This document shows, in pieces, positions 16,393 to 25,348 of a stretch of DNA of 64,000 bases (positions are counted from its first letter, which is position 1; each line of letters opens with the position of its first letter). The DNA comes from Streptomyces melanogenes (GTDB lineage: Bacteria > Actinomycetota > Actinomycetes > Streptomycetales > Streptomycetaceae), in contig NZ_BMTS01000004.1 of NCBI RefSeq assembly GCF_014649795.1, forward strand, positions 248,001-312,000, in the 5' to 3' direction. The position numbers and the translations under genes were made by a program. The notes beneath the pieces are model-generated. The model did no database searches and had not been told where the DNA came from. It worked only from the letters and a program-made list of their open reading frames with translations.

Positions 16393-16432
16393 ACGCACCG
16401 CGCCCCCTCCACCAAGAGGGGGCGCGGTGCGT
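16393..16432. terminator. 17-bp bidirectional terminator
   Basis: ACGCACCGCGCCCCCTC (16393-16409) pairs perfectly with its complement at 16416-16432 around a 6-base loop. It separates the convergent cupin and methyltransferase genes. Confidence 0.9.
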
Positions 16433-16470
16433 CTCGGCCGCTGCGCGAACGGCCGGTTTCCGTCGGTCGG

Positions 16471-17208
16471 TTACGCCGTGGCCTCGCGGCGGAACAGGGC
16501 GGTCCACAGGAACGGCTCGCCGAAGCGCGGTGAGTCCGGCGGCTCGTTGCGCATCCGGCGCAGCTCGACCTCCGCGAGGTCGGAGAAGATCCAGCGCAGG
16601 GACTCCGGGGTGTAGGCGAGGCCGCCGTGCAGGCCGTTCTGGCGGTAGAAGTCGCCGTCGGGGAGTTCGGAGCCCATCTCGCCCGACGCGAAACAGGTGA
16701 GGGCGAGATGGCCCCCGGGCGCCAGCGCCCGGTCGAGCAGGTCGAGGTAGCTGATGCGGCGGTGCGGCGGCAGATGGTGGAAGCAGCCGGAGTCGTAGAT
16801 CAGGTCGTACGGCCCGGCCAGCACCGTATCGGCCAGCGTGAACGCGTCGCCCCGGTGGAACCGGATGTCGGCCCCCGCCTCCTTGGCGCGCTCCTCGGCC
16901 CAGTCGATGGCTCCGGGGGAGAGGTCGACGGCGTCCACCTCGAAGCCCAGCGAGGCGAGGTGGAGCGCGTTGCGGCCCGGCCCGCAGCCCAGGTCGAGCG
17001 CCCGGCCCGGCGCGATCAGCCCACGGTCGAGGTAGCTGACGAGGTTCTCGTCCGGCTTCGCCACGAAGAACGGCACCGGTTTGGTGTGGTCCGCGTAGAA
17101 CTCGTCCCACCAGGTCGCCGCACCGATCGTCCACCGGTCGGCCTCGGGCGCGAACAGGCCGTCCATGAGCTTCAGTACGTCGTCGATGGTGCGGATGTTC
17201 CGGTCCAT
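16471..17208 (-). CDS. class I SAM-dependent methyltransferase
   Basis: This 245-residue protein has the Rossmann-type methyltransferase motifs: ALDLGCGPGRNALHLASLG (motif I, about 70-88), VDAVDLSPGAI (motif post I), and YDLIYDSGCFHHL (motif II). The overall form resembles small-molecule methyltransferases of the methyltransferase_11/25 type, sometimes annotated thiopurine- or tellurite-resistance-like. The ATG at 17208 follows AAAGGGGGA. It is monocistronic. No natural-product cluster surrounds it, so the substrate is unknown. Confidence 0.82.
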   Translation of the reverse strand: MDRNIRTIDDVLKLMDGLFAPEADRWTIGAATWWDEFYADHTKPVPFFVAKPDENLVSYLDRGLIAPGRALDLGCGPGRNALHLASLGFEVDAVDLSPGAIDWAEERAKEAGADIRFHRGDAFTLADTVLAGPYDLIYDSGCFHHLPPHRRISYLDLLDRALAPGGHLALTCFASGEMGSELPDGDFYRQNGLHGGLAYTPESLRWIFSDLAEVELRRMRNEPPDSPRFGEPFLWTALFRREATA

Positions 17209-17495
17209 CCGGTCCCCCTTTCCCTGTCCCGTGATCGTAGGGAGGGCAGGAAGGAAAGACCAGATCAGGCGGGGTGCGGGGAGGTCGTGAGCGGCCGCGT
17301 GAGGGCCCTGGGTGATCATGGAAAGGGTCCCACGCGTGGGCGGGGGCGCGGAGTTGTTCAGGGTCCCGTCCAGGGCCGCCCCGGGGGAAGTGTCGAGGGG
17401 GTCGGGCGGGGTTTCTCAAAAGGGCACCAGGGCGGCGGCCCGGTGGCGGACTCCAGTCGCGAGTTCGTCACCGCGGCCCGCCGCGCCCGGCGGAA

Positions 17496-17768
17496 TCAGC
17501 CGGTCAGCGGCCGGGACTTGCGCCCCGACACCTCGTCTATCTCGATGTGAGCCTTCTGCAGCAGCTGGGACGCGAGGTCCATCAGGACCCGCGAGCCCGC
17601 GATCTCTTCGCCGACCCGCAGCTGCTCGGGGTCCGAGGGGTGGCGCATCGCGTAGCCGTGCCCCTTCACCTCGGTGCCGTCACCGAGTCTGACCAGGCCC
17701 ACCGCGCTGGTGCGGTCCCCGACCTCGGAGAACTCCAGCTCCACATGCCACCCGACGAGTGTGGTCAT
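17496..17768 (-). CDS. DUF1876 family protein
   Basis: This 90-residue protein (MTTLVGWHVELEFSEVGDRT..., LRVGEEIAGSRVLMDLASQLL) matches the actinobacterial DUF1876 family, small alpha/beta proteins related in fold to double-stranded-RNA-binding domains. GGAGGT precedes the ATG. The family function is unknown. It is divergent from a UBP zinc-finger gene with about 130 bp between them. Confidence 0.8.
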   Translation of the reverse strand: MTTLVGWHVELEFSEVGDRTSAVGLVRLGDGTEVKGHGYAMRHPSDPEQLRVGEEIAGSRVLMDLASQLLQKAHIEIDEVSGRKSRPLTG

Positions 17769-17898
17769 GACGGATCACCTCCAGGGCTCGCCCTTCCTAC
17801 CTCCAGGGTCCCTCGGCGGCACCCCGGCCGCGAGACGGAGACGGAGTGCGGCGGCCGCCGGGCGTTCCTACTCTGGATGCCAGACCCCGGAGGACGCG

Positions 17899-18162
17899 AT
17901 GACCGCCCAGCCCGACCCGCATCTGGCCATGATCCGCGACGTGGAGCCCCGGACCCCGCAGGGCTGCGAGGACTGTCTGCGCCTGGGCTCCCCCTGGGTC
18001 CACCTGCGGCTCTGCCTCAGCTGCGGCCACGTCGGCTGCTGCGACTCGTCCCCGCTGCGCCACGCCCGCGCGCACGCCGCGAGCGAGGAGCACCCCATCG
18101 TGCGCTCCTTCGAACCCGGCGAGGACTGGCGCTGGTGCTTCGTCCACGACGCCCTGGTCTGA
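17899..18162 (+). CDS. UBP-type zinc finger protein
   Basis: This 87-residue protein has the ZnF-UBP cysteine/histidine pattern: CEDCLRLGSPWVHLRLCLSCGHVGCCDSSPLRHARAHAASEEH, where C-x2-C, C-x2-C, a further Cys and several His bind zinc. Residues WRWCFVHDALV close the domain. Eukaryotic homologues bind ubiquitin C termini; actinobacterial stand-alone versions are common and uncharacterised. The ATG at 17899 has GGAGG upstream. Codon usage is typical of the region. Confidence 0.85.
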   Translation: MTAQPDPHLAMIRDVEPRTPQGCEDCLRLGSPWVHLRLCLSCGHVGCCDSSPLRHARAHAASEEHPIVRSFEPGEDWRWCFVHDALV

Positions 18163-18292
18163 GACCGCGGGCGCGGGTCGCCCACCATCCCACCATCCGG
18201 GCAACGTGGCGCGCCATACCCAAGGTTGGGGATACCGGGCGCCGCTCCCGTGGTTCGACCATGGACGGGAATCACGGCGACGGGGGACGACA

Positions 18293-19045
18293 GTGGACCA
18301 CGGACTCAGATCGGTACGGCACGGGGGAGACGGCGGCGCGGTGGGGCGCGGCGTGCTGGAGGGGGCGTTCTCGCTGTTGGAGGCGCTGGCGCGGGTGGAG
18401 GAAGGGGGACTGAGCGAGCTGGCGGCGCATGCGGGGCTGCCCAAGACGACCGTGCACCGCATGCTGGACCAGCTCGTGGCGCTGGACGCGGTGCAGCGCC
18501 GGTCGGGCCGGTACCGCATGGGACCGGCGATCGTCCGCCTCGGCCGGGCCTGGAGCCCCGACCGGCCGCTGCACACGGCCGCCGTGGGGCCGCTGCGGCA
18601 CCTCGCCGCGGCCACCCGCGCCAGCGTCAGCGTGTCGGTGCCCGGCACCGGAAACCCGCTGGTGGTGGCCGCGCTGCCCGGCGAGGTGGACGACGTCTTC
18701 CCGCTGCGGGCCGGTGCGGTCCTGCCGCCCGGGAGCGCCGCCGAGGTGGTGCTGGCGGCGGCCGGACCGGTGAGGGAGCCACCCGAGGGCCACGGCGACG
18801 GGTCCTGGCAGCGCCGGATCGAGGTGGCGCGCGAGCAGGGAACGGCCACCGACCACTACGAGGCCGACGTACTGGTGGCCTGTCTGGCGGCGCCCGTCCG
18901 CGCCCCGTCGGGAAAGGTCGTCGCCGCGCTCGCGGTCTCCGTCCTCGACCGCCGCAGGCTCGCCACCGCGGGCGAACCACTGCGCCGCGCGGCCCGCATG
19001 ATCGGCGCGAACCTGGCACGTATGCCGCAGGCGTGGCAGCTCTGA
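18293..19045 (+). CDS. IclR-family transcriptional regulator
   Basis: This 250-residue protein has an N-terminal winged helix (AFSLLEALARVEEGGLSELAAHAGLPKTTVHRMLDQLVAL) and a C-terminal effector domain ending in RRAARMIGANLARM, as in IclR regulators. The GTG at 18293 is chosen for the GGGGGA just upstream. IclR proteins usually sense carboxylic acids and control catabolic genes, but no operon is coupled here. A GNAT gene follows 62 bases later on the same strand. Confidence 0.85.
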   Translation: MDHGLRSVRHGGDGGAVGRGVLEGAFSLLEALARVEEGGLSELAAHAGLPKTTVHRMLDQLVALDAVQRRSGRYRMGPAIVRLGRAWSPDRPLHTAAVGPLRHLAAATRASVSVSVPGTGNPLVVAALPGEVDDVFPLRAGAVLPPGSAAEVVLAAAGPVREPPEGHGDGSWQRRIEVAREQGTATDHYEADVLVACLAAPVRAPSGKVVAALAVSVLDRRRLATAGEPLRRAARMIGANLARMPQAWQL

Positions 19046-19107
19046 GGGACGGGCTCCGCCGCCGAAAAACATCCGGGCCCGGCCCCGGACCGTGCTTCCA
19101 TGACGCG

Positions 19108-19647
19108 GTGAAGAGCGAGAGAAGCGAACCGCGACGCCCAGTCCCGTACGTCCGCATGCGCAGGGATAGCGACCTGGACGCGTGCGTCCACGCGCTCGCC
19201 GCCGTCCACGAGCGCGACGGCTATCCGGTGAACTGGCCCGACCGCCCCGCCGACTGGCTGGCGCAGCCGTCGCTCCTCTCCGCCTGGGTGGCGGAGCTGG
19301 ACGGCCGGGTCGCCGGTCACATCGGTCTGTCGCTCAGCGGTACGGGGGATGTGGCACCCGGTCTGTGGAGCGCCCGCGCCGGGGTCGGCCCCGACGCGAC
19401 CGCCGTGGTCAGCCGGCTGTTCGTCGCCCCCGGGGCGCGCGGGCACGGGATCGGCCGACTGCTGATGGCCCGGGCGGTGGCCGAGGCCCGGGCCCGAGGT
19501 CTGCATCCGGTGCTCGACGTGGTGGCCTCGGACACCGCGGCGACCGCGCTGTACGAACGGCTCGGCTGGGAGCTGCTGGCCGAGGTCGAGCAGAAGTGGG
19601 GACCCCGGCAGACCGTGGCCGTCCGCTGCTACGCGGCGGGCGGCTGA
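19108..19647 (+). CDS. GNAT-family N-acetyltransferase
   Basis: This protein of about 179 residues has the GNAT core: VAGHIGLSL (beta-strand pair), VVSRLFVAPGARGHGIGRLLMARAVAEAR with the acetyl-CoA-binding R-G-x-G-I-G loop, and TAATALYERLGWELL. GTG 19108 is used, but no strong ribosome-binding site is seen; the ATG at 19156 is an alternative start and would remove 16 non-conserved residues. The acceptor is unknown. Confidence 0.82.
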   Translation: MKSERSEPRRPVPYVRMRRDSDLDACVHALAAVHERDGYPVNWPDRPADWLAQPSLLSAWVAELDGRVAGHIGLSLSGTGDVAPGLWSARAGVGPDATAVVSRLFVAPGARGHGIGRLLMARAVAEARARGLHPVLDVVASDTAATALYERLGWELLAEVEQKWGPRQTVAVRCYAAGG

Positions 19648-19670
19648 CGGCGCCGGAGCCCCGCCCGGGC

Positions 19671-20456
19671 TCAGCCCGCCGCGTGCGTCTCGCGCAGGAA
19701 GTCGACGAGTATGCCGTTGACCTCGTCGGGGCGCTCCAGGTTGGGGAGGTGGCCCGCCCAGGGGAGTTCGAGGTGGCGGGCGTCGGCCAGCACACCGGTG
19801 AGGTGCACGGCGATCTGCCGGAAGTCCGCGAAGTCGTGGTCGCCGGAGACGAGCAGGGTGGGGGCCTTGATCGCGGACAGGTCGGGCTCGACCTTGATCT
19901 GGCCGAACTCCTCCTCGGCGGCGATCTGGACGTCGAAGGCGTTGCGCTGCATCACGCGCACCTGCTCCCGGACCGAGGCATCGGCCTCGGGGCCCACCCA
20001 AGCTTCCACGTTGAGGTCGGTCGCCGCGGCGATGTCGCCGGCCTCGATCAGCGCGTCCTCGCGGTCGCCGAACGCGTCGAGTTCGGCGGTGGGCTCGTGC
20101 CCGGCCAGCGCGGTGCAGAGCAGTCCCAGCGAGGTGACCCGCCCCGGCCAACGGGCCGCGATCTCCAGCCCGACCCGGCCGCCGCCGGACGACGCGATCA
20201 CCGCCGCGCGCTCGATGCCGAGCTCGTCCAGCAGGGCGACGACGTCCTCCGCGTTGTTGTACGGACGGTCGGGCATCGGCGACGCGCCGAAGCCGCGGAA
20301 GTCGCAGCGCACCACCCGGTAGCCGGCGCCGACGAGCGCCGACACCTGGGGGTCCCACATCCGCCGGTCGCAGACGGTGGAGTGGAGCAGGAGCACTGCG
20401 GGGCCGGTTCCGGCCACATCATGGGAAAGATTCACCGCGTCACCGTAGATGATCAC
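19671..20456 (-). CDS. alpha/beta hydrolase
   Basis: This 261-residue protein has the canonical fold: LLLHSTVCDRRMWDPQ (oxyanion region), RCDFRGFGAS, nucleophile elbow AVIASSGGGRVGLEIA (Ser in SSGGG, not the usual GxSxG), an Asp in VSGDHDFADF, and His in WAGHLPNLERP. The GTG start at 20456 overlaps the stop of a 57-residue frame upstream as GTGA, which supports translational coupling and this start. Substrate unknown; similarity is to the esterase/3-oxoadipate enol-lactonase group. Confidence 0.82.
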   Translation of the reverse strand: MIIYGDAVNLSHDVAGTGPAVLLLHSTVCDRRMWDPQVSALVGAGYRVVRCDFRGFGASPMPDRPYNNAEDVVALLDELGIERAAVIASSGGGRVGLEIAARWPGRVTSLGLLCTALAGHEPTAELDAFGDREDALIEAGDIAAATDLNVEAWVGPEADASVREQVRVMQRNAFDVQIAAEEEFGQIKVEPDLSAIKAPTLLVSGDHDFADFRQIAVHLTGVLADARHLELPWAGHLPNLERPDEVNGILVDFLRETHAAG

Positions 20457-20626
20457 ACCCGCGCCGTACACCCCAGTTTTCCGGCCCGGGAGTCGGCCGG
20501 GTGCGGTGCCTCCGAACCGTCGGCCGCCGTCGGCAGCGTGGCGACGGGCCACCAGAAGTCGTCCCGGATGCCGTCCTCGGTGGCGGTGTCGATCTCCGGC
20601 TGTTCGCCGGTAAGGCGTCGAGTCAT
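20453..20626 (-). CDS. hypothetical 57-residue protein coupled to the hydrolase
   Basis: A short frame (MTRRLTGEQPEIDTATEDGI..., FWWPVATLP near the middle) begins at ATG 20626 and ends with TGA inside a GTGA overlap with the hydrolase start. Third positions are GC-biased. It has no membrane segment and no family I recognise. The upstream Shine-Dalgarno is weak, so expression is uncertain. Confidence 0.45.
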   Translation of the reverse strand: MTRRLTGEQPEIDTATEDGIRDDFWWPVATLPTAADGSEAPHPADSRAGKLGCTARV

Positions 20627-20671
20627 ACGGTCAAGTGTGGTCGGTGGGACGCCAGTTGAGGAGGCGATTTC

Positions 20672-20686
20672 TAGAACAGTTTTCTA
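20672..20686. promoter_or_regulatory. TAGAA-N5-TTCTA palindrome, candidate TetR operator
   Basis: The dyad lies in the only AT-rich patch between the hydrolase transcription unit and the TetR gene at 20807. It suits autoregulation and control of the divergent unit. Confidence 0.45.
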
Positions 20687-20806
20687 CAGATCGCTGCGCT
20701 AGGGTTGCCATCATGGCAGACAGCATCCCGATCGGTGCCCCCTGGGGCGCCCCCCGAGCCCGAGGCCCTCGGCACGGGCACGCCACGCACCGGGCGGGGC
20801 GCGGTC

Positions 20807-21403
20807 ATGTCGCCTAGGCAGCAGCGCGGTGAGGCCACCGTCGACCGCCTGCTGACGTCCGCCCTGCGGGTGTTCGCCGAGTCCGGCCAGCAGGGATTCA
20901 CCGTCAGCGCCGTCACCCGCGCCAGCGGGGTCAGCCTCGGCAGCCTCTACCACCACTTCGGCAGCTTCGACGGCCTGGCGGCCGCTCTCTACACCCGGTG
21001 CATGGAGCAGCTCTTCGACGAGATGACCGCCGTGCTCACCCGGGCCCGCACCGCCCGCACCGGCATCCGCGCGCTCGTCCAGTGCTATCTGCGCTTCACC
21101 GAGGAGCACCCGGACGTCGCGCTCTTCCTGCACGCCTCCGCGTACTCCGGCTATCTCGCCGCCCACGCCGACGAGATCCGCCGGGTCAAGGCGATCAAGC
21201 TGGCCGTCATCGCCGCCTGGCTGGGCCCGCGCGTCGAGGCAGGCGAGATCGCGCCCCTCCCCTCGCCCCTGATCGACGTCCTCATCCTCGGGCCCCCGGC
21301 CGAAACCGCACGCCGCTGGCTGTCCAGTACGTACGACATCGACCTCGCCCAGGCGTACCGGATCCTGCCCGACCGGGTCTGGCGCTCGCTTCAGCCGGAC
21401 TGA
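20807..21403 (+). CDS. TetR-family transcriptional regulator
   Basis: This 198-residue protein has the TetR helix-turn-helix at residues about 8-55 (RLLTSALRVFAESGQQGFTVSAVTRASGVSLGSLYHHFGS) and a helical ligand domain. The ATG at 20807 gives the usual family length. It is divergent from the small gene and hydrolase, with a TAGAA/TTCTA palindrome in between, and converges with the MFS gene, overlapping it by 13 bases. The likely target is the divergent hydrolase unit. Confidence 0.87.
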   Translation: MSPRQQRGEATVDRLLTSALRVFAESGQQGFTVSAVTRASGVSLGSLYHHFGSFDGLAAALYTRCMEQLFDEMTAVLTRARTARTGIRALVQCYLRFTEEHPDVALFLHASAYSGYLAAHADEIRRVKAIKLAVIAAWLGPRVEAGEIAPLPSPLIDVLILGPPAETARRWLSSTYDIDLAQAYRILPDRVWRSLQPD

Positions 21404-22644
21404 CCGGACGGGACCTGGGCGGGGACCGGAGCGGCGGGGGTCGCCGCCCGGCGCGCGCCCCGGAGCGTCGCGGGCCCCATCGCGTACGAGGCCACCAGGA
21501 TCATCCCGCCGAGCAGCAGCCAGCCGGGGCTGCCCCAGTCCACCAGGAGCGCGGTCAGCAGCAGCGGGCCCAGGGTGCGGGCGACGGTGACGCCCGTGCC
21601 GAACAGGCCCTGGTACTCGCCGATCCGGTCGGCCGGTGCCAGGTCGAAGCCGATCTGCCAGGAGCCCGCCGAGTGCAGCATCTCGGCGACGACCAGGAGC
21701 ACCGAACCGGCGACGAGCGCCGCTGCGACCACCCAGGGCTCGTCACCCACAGCCGACAGCGCGAAGACCGCGCAGGCCGCCAGCATCACCGCGCCGGAAC
21801 GGCGCACCGACCGCACGGCGCTCGCGAGTCCCGTGACGCTCCGGGCCGTGCGCACCTGGAAGAGCATCACCGCACCGGTGTTGAGCACGAACAGCGCCGA
21901 GACCAGCCAGGCCGGTGCGGCCGTGCGCTGAGTGATCCACAGCGGAATCCCCAGGCTGAGCAGCGGCATCCGCAGGAGCAGCACGGTGTTGAGGAGGGCG
22001 ACCACGACGTACGGGCGGTCCTTGAGGACCGTCGGGCCACCGCGCCCGCCCGTGGGTGACGGCACGGGGGCGACCCGGGGGAGCCGCGCCAGGAGCAGCG
22101 CGCACACCAGGAAGCTCGCCGCGTCCAGGGCGAAGACCGTGAGGTAGGCGCCGGTCGTATCGGAGTGCAGGGCCACACCCCCGAGCGCCGCGCCCACGGC
22201 GAGCCCGGCGTTGAGCGTGGCCTGAAGACGTGCCAGGGTCGCCGTCCGCTCGGCCTCGGTCACCAGCCCGGCGAGGAGTGACTGACGGGCCGCCGACAGG
22301 CCCGACTGGGCCGTCGCGTAAAGGATGGCGGCCAGCAGGAACGGTACGAAGGAGCGGACGACCAGGAACGACGCCACCGCCGCGCCGGTCGTCAGGGCGA
22401 GGAGCACCGCCGTCCCGCGGGGCCCGCGCCGGTCCGCGAGCCGCCCGAGCGGTACGCCCGCGACCGAGCCGACCGCCCACGCGAGCGTCAGCCCCAGGCC
22501 GATGCGCGCCGGGGCGAGACCGACGACGCGCGTGAAGTACAGGGCGGAGGTGACGAGGTACGCGCCGTCGCCGACGGAATTGGTCAGTTGGGCCAGCGAG
22601 AGAAGGCGCCGAGGGTCTGCGGGGGCCACCGATCTTGTCGTCAT
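21391..22644 (-). CDS. MFS transporter
   Basis: This 417-residue protein has about 12 membrane helices and the MFS loop 2-3 motif GVPLGRLADRRGPR (about 60-73). The central loop is long and hydrophilic (VAPVPSPTGGRGGPTV). MFS proteins of this type export drugs or metabolites by proton antiport. Its ATG overlaps the stop of a 66-residue membrane-protein gene as ATGA, so the two are coupled. The C-terminal 13 bases overlap the TetR gene on the other strand. Confidence 0.87.
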   Translation of the reverse strand: MTTRSVAPADPRRLLSLAQLTNSVGDGAYLVTSALYFTRVVGLAPARIGLGLTLAWAVGSVAGVPLGRLADRRGPRGTAVLLALTTGAAVASFLVVRSFVPFLLAAILYATAQSGLSAARQSLLAGLVTEAERTATLARLQATLNAGLAVGAALGGVALHSDTTGAYLTVFALDAASFLVCALLLARLPRVAPVPSPTGGRGGPTVLKDRPYVVVALLNTVLLLRMPLLSLGIPLWITQRTAAPAWLVSALFVLNTGAVMLFQVRTARSVTGLASAVRSVRRSGAVMLAACAVFALSAVGDEPWVVAAALVAGSVLLVVAEMLHSAGSWQIGFDLAPADRIGEYQGLFGTGVTVARTLGPLLLTALLVDWGSPGWLLLGGMILVASYAMGPATLRGARRAATPAAPVPAQVPSGQSG

Positions 22645-22841
22645 GTACGGGACACTATGGCCCCGGTGGCCCTTCCCGCTGGTCCATTTCGCACGGGTGT
22701 GAGTGGGCCATTCCTCGCGTGCCGGTGGCGCCCGCGCTTTCGTACCGCCTCGGGGTCGCCGAACATGCGTTCCTCGTAGCGCGCGAGGGCGAGCAGCGCG
22801 CCCAGCATCAGGGGCGGGATCAGAACGGCCACGATGACCAC
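22641..22841 (-). CDS. small membrane protein coupled to the MFS transporter
   Basis: This 66-residue protein starts at GTG 22841 with GAGGAG upstream. It has one N-terminal membrane helix (VIVAVLIPPLMLGALLALA) followed by YEERMFGDPEAVRKRGRHRH, a basic cytosolic tail. The stop lies in an ATGA overlap with the MFS start. I know similar short membrane proteins in streptomycetes but no function. Confidence 0.65.
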   Translation of the reverse strand: MVIVAVLIPPLMLGALLALARYEERMFGDPEAVRKRGRHRHARNGPLTPVRNGPAGRATGAIVSRT

Positions 22842-22933
22842 GACGACTCCTCACGGGCGAACGGGTCTGTGGGATCGCGTAGCCCCGCAGGCGCGTCGAA
22901 AACATCGAACTGGCGAGGGAGGGAGGTAAGGGG

Positions 22934-23172
22934 TTGAATCTGGTGCAAATCGGCTACACGATGATGACCGACCAGACCGGCCCCCGCGCCCTCGTCTCCG
23001 ACCTGGTGGCCGCGGAGCGCGCGAACACGTGGTGGGCACCGACGTCTCGGTCTTCGTCGACGCGGTACGCCCGTTCGCCGAGGTCGCCCTCGTCCAGATC
23101 GGCGGCGAGCAGCAACTCCCCTTCATCCACTGGGCCGAGGAGAAACTACTGCCCGCCCTGCGCGAGCTGTGA
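22934..23172 (+). pseudogene. remnant of a TIGR03557-type F420-dependent LLM oxidoreductase
   Basis: The first 33 codons (VQIGYTMMTDQTGPRALVSD) match the N terminus of the F420-dependent glucose-6-phosphate-dehydrogenase-like family. After about 23030 the matching frame changes and the sequence reads as the family's extreme C terminus (FVDAVRPFAEVALVQIGGEQ, then FIHWAEEKLLPALREL, stop at 23170-23172). Intact members have about 320 residues; here only about 80 codons remain, so some 240 codons of the middle are deleted and the halves are out of frame. Confidence 0.75.
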
Positions 23173-23233
23173 CGCCGCCTCGGCCACCGCGCGACGGAGC
23201 CAGGTGGCTGTTCGGCCGACTCCCATGCCCCGC

Positions 23234-24982
23234 TCAGCCCGTGAGGACGCCCGGCAGCGCTAGCGCGCCGAGCAGGGCGGTGCCCGCCAGCAGCCAGGCC
23301 ACGTAGTCGCCGATGTGGCCGGAGTGGAGGCGGCGCAGCGGCTCCGCCCAGCGGTGCGGTTCGGTGCGCGCCGGGCCGCGTACGGCCGCCCCGGCGAGGC
23401 CCGCCGCCAGCACCGCCGAGGCGAGCCCGAGGAGCACCCCCGGCAAGGTCCAGTGCGGTGCGTGGTGCGCCTCCACGCCGAACGCCCGGCCGGTCGCCTC
23501 CGCCAGGCCCGGCACCAGACCCGACGCCAGCGACCCGGCGAGCAGTACAGCGGGCACCCCGAGCATGGTCGCGGGCACCCGGCCGAGCCGGCCCTCGGTC
23601 TCCGGCTCCTCGTCCTCGCCGCTCGTCTCGTGCGCCGGGTCGCTCGGGGGCGGCTGCCCCAGGCCCAGAAACACCCGGGCGGCCACCCTGAGCACGGCAC
23701 CCGCGGTGAGGGACGACACGGCGACGAACAGCACGGTGAAGCCGCCGCCCGCCGCCTCCTCCGCGACCGACTTGCCCAGTCCCGTGCCGAACGGCGGCAG
23801 CCCCGCCAGAGCCAGCGCCCCCACCGTGAACAGGACGGCGACGACCGGCAACTCCCGGGCGCGGCCGTGCAGTTCGTGCTCGTCGACGCTGCCGTAGCGG
23901 TCGAGCAGGATGCCGGTACAGGCGAACAGGGCGGCCTTCGCGCCCGCGTGGCCCAGGACGTACAGCGCCACCCCGCCGCTCGCCTCCGGCCGCAGCAGGC
24001 CGACGCCGACGAGGAAGAGCCCGGTGTGGGCGACGGTCGAATAGGCGAGCAGGCGCTTGATGTGGCGCTGCTGCCAGCACATCAGCGCGCCGACCAGCGC
24101 GGTCAGCGTGCCGAGCACCACCAGGGCGCGCTCGGCGTCCGGGGCGGGCAGCCCGCCCGGTCCCGCGAAGACCGTGCCGTACACCCGCCAGGTGCCGTAC
24201 ACCCCCAGCTCCACCATCACCCCGGACAGCAGCATGCACACCGGCGTCGGCGCGACCGCGTGCGCGTCGGGCAGCCAGAAGTGGAACGGCGCGGCGGCCG
24301 CCTTCACCAGCAGGCCGGTCAGGACGAGGGCGAAGGCGGCCAGGGTCAGCGCGTCCGGCCCGCCGTGCGCGTCCAGGCGCGCCCCGATCTGCCGCATGCC
24401 GAGCTCGCCGGTGCGGGCGTAGAGCAGCACGATGCCGGTCAGCGTGGCGTACGCGCCCAGCGAGTTGACCACCCCGAAGGTGAGCGCGCCCTGGACCGCC
24501 TTGGCCTCCTCGACGCGGTAGCCGGTCAGCGCGTACGCCACCACGCTCATCAGCTCGAAGAAGACGAAGGCGTTGAAGAGGTCCCCGGTGAGCGCGAAGC
24601 CGCACATGCCCGCCTGGAAGAGCAGGACCAGCACGGGGAAGGAGCCCGCGTGGCGGCGCGGCGGCTCGTCGAAGTAGTGCCAGGAGTAGACGAGTACGGC
24701 GACGACCAGGACGGACACCAGGGCGGCGAGCCCGGTGCCGGGACCGTCCCCGACCAGGACGATGCCGACACCCGCCCCGTTCTTCGGCCGCCAGCCGCCC
24801 ACCCACTCCTCGGCGCCGGGCGAGGAGTGGACGAGCAGGACGATCGCGAGGACGGCCGTCGCCGCCGCGGTGCAGGCGCCGACCGACTCGGCGGCGACGC
24901 GCGGCAGTCGGCGCCCGGCGGCCACCAGGGCGGCGGCGCCGAGCAGCGGCAGGGCCACGACCAGCGGCAGCAGCTGGTTCAT
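23234..24982 (-). CDS. mrpD: Mrp-type antiporter subunit D (complex I ND4/ND5-like)
   Basis: This 582-residue, 14-or-so-helix protein has the proton-translocating antiporter core: [54 protein letters not shown] with its buried Lys, His and Glu, and [19 protein letters not shown]. It is the largest subunit present here. Mrp complexes exchange Na+ or other monovalent cations for protons. It is the last gene of the operon, its ATG overlapping the subunit C stop (ATGA). A hydrophilic acidic loop ([13 protein letters not shown]) near residue 455 is a local peculiarity. Confidence 0.85.
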   Translation of the reverse strand: MNQLLPLVVALPLLGAAALVAAGRRLPRVAAESVGACTAAATAVLAIVLLVHSSPGAEEWVGGWRPKNGAGVGIVLVGDGPGTGLAALVSVLVVAVLVYSWHYFDEPPRRHAGSFPVLVLLFQAGMCGFALTGDLFNAFVFFELMSVVAYALTGYRVEEAKAVQGALTFGVVNSLGAYATLTGIVLLYARTGELGMRQIGARLDAHGGPDALTLAAFALVLTGLLVKAAAAPFHFWLPDAHAVAPTPVCMLLSGVMVELGVYGTWRVYGTVFAGPGGLPAPDAERALVVLGTLTALVGALMCWQQRHIKRLLAYSTVAHTGLFLVGVGLLRPEASGGVALYVLGHAGAKAALFACTGILLDRYGSVDEHELHGRARELPVVAVLFTVGALALAGLPPFGTGLGKSVAEEAAGGGFTVLFVAVSSLTAGAVLRVAARVFLGLGQPPPSDPAHETSGEDEEPETEGRLGRVPATMLGVPAVLLAGSLASGLVPGLAEATGRAFGVEAHHAPHWTLPGVLLGLASAVLAAGLAGAAVRGPARTEPHRWAEPLRRLHSGHIGDYVAWLLAGTALLGALALPGVLTG

Positions 24983-25326
24983 CCGCGCAGCTCGGAGAGC
25001 TCGTCGGGATCCACCGTGCCGTGCCGCTTGGCCACCTGCATCACCAGCGCGAGCAGCAGCGCGGTCACCGTCGCCCCGACCACGACGTCGGTGAGGGCGA
25101 GCGCCTGCACGACGGGGTCGACGACCGGCCGCGAGCCCGGTGCCAGGTCGGAGTGGACCGGCGCCGTGCCGCCGTCCCGGTAGCCCACGGCGAGCAGCAG
25201 GACGTACGTGGAGGACTGGCAGACCGCCAGACAGCCCACCGCGTGGACCAGGTGGCGGCTGGTGGCGATGCCGTAGCAGCCCGCCAGGAAGATCCAGCCC
25301 GCGACCAGGTACGGCAGTACGGACAT
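24979..25326 (-). CDS. mrpC: Mrp-type antiporter subunit C (NuoK-like)
   Basis: This 115-residue protein has three membrane helices with the NuoK/MrpC layout: [34 protein letters not shown], then [25 protein letters not shown]. The DPxxQALxLTDxVxG motif is diagnostic. Start at ATG 25326; a GTG one codon earlier is possible. It overlaps mrpD by four bases. Confidence 0.87.
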   Translation of the reverse strand: MSVLPYLVAGWIFLAGCYGIATSRHLVHAVGCLAVCQSSTYVLLLAVGYRDGGTAPVHSDLAPGSRPVVDPVVQALALTDVVVGATVTALLLALVMQVAKRHGTVDPDELSELRG

Positions 25327-25348
25327 CACCGCGCGCTCGCGCCCCCGT

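Noticed and set aside
20713..20817. A 34-codon frame ahead of the TetR gene
   Set aside because: No ribosome-binding site, Gly/Arg/His-rich composition, overlaps the TetR start by chance.
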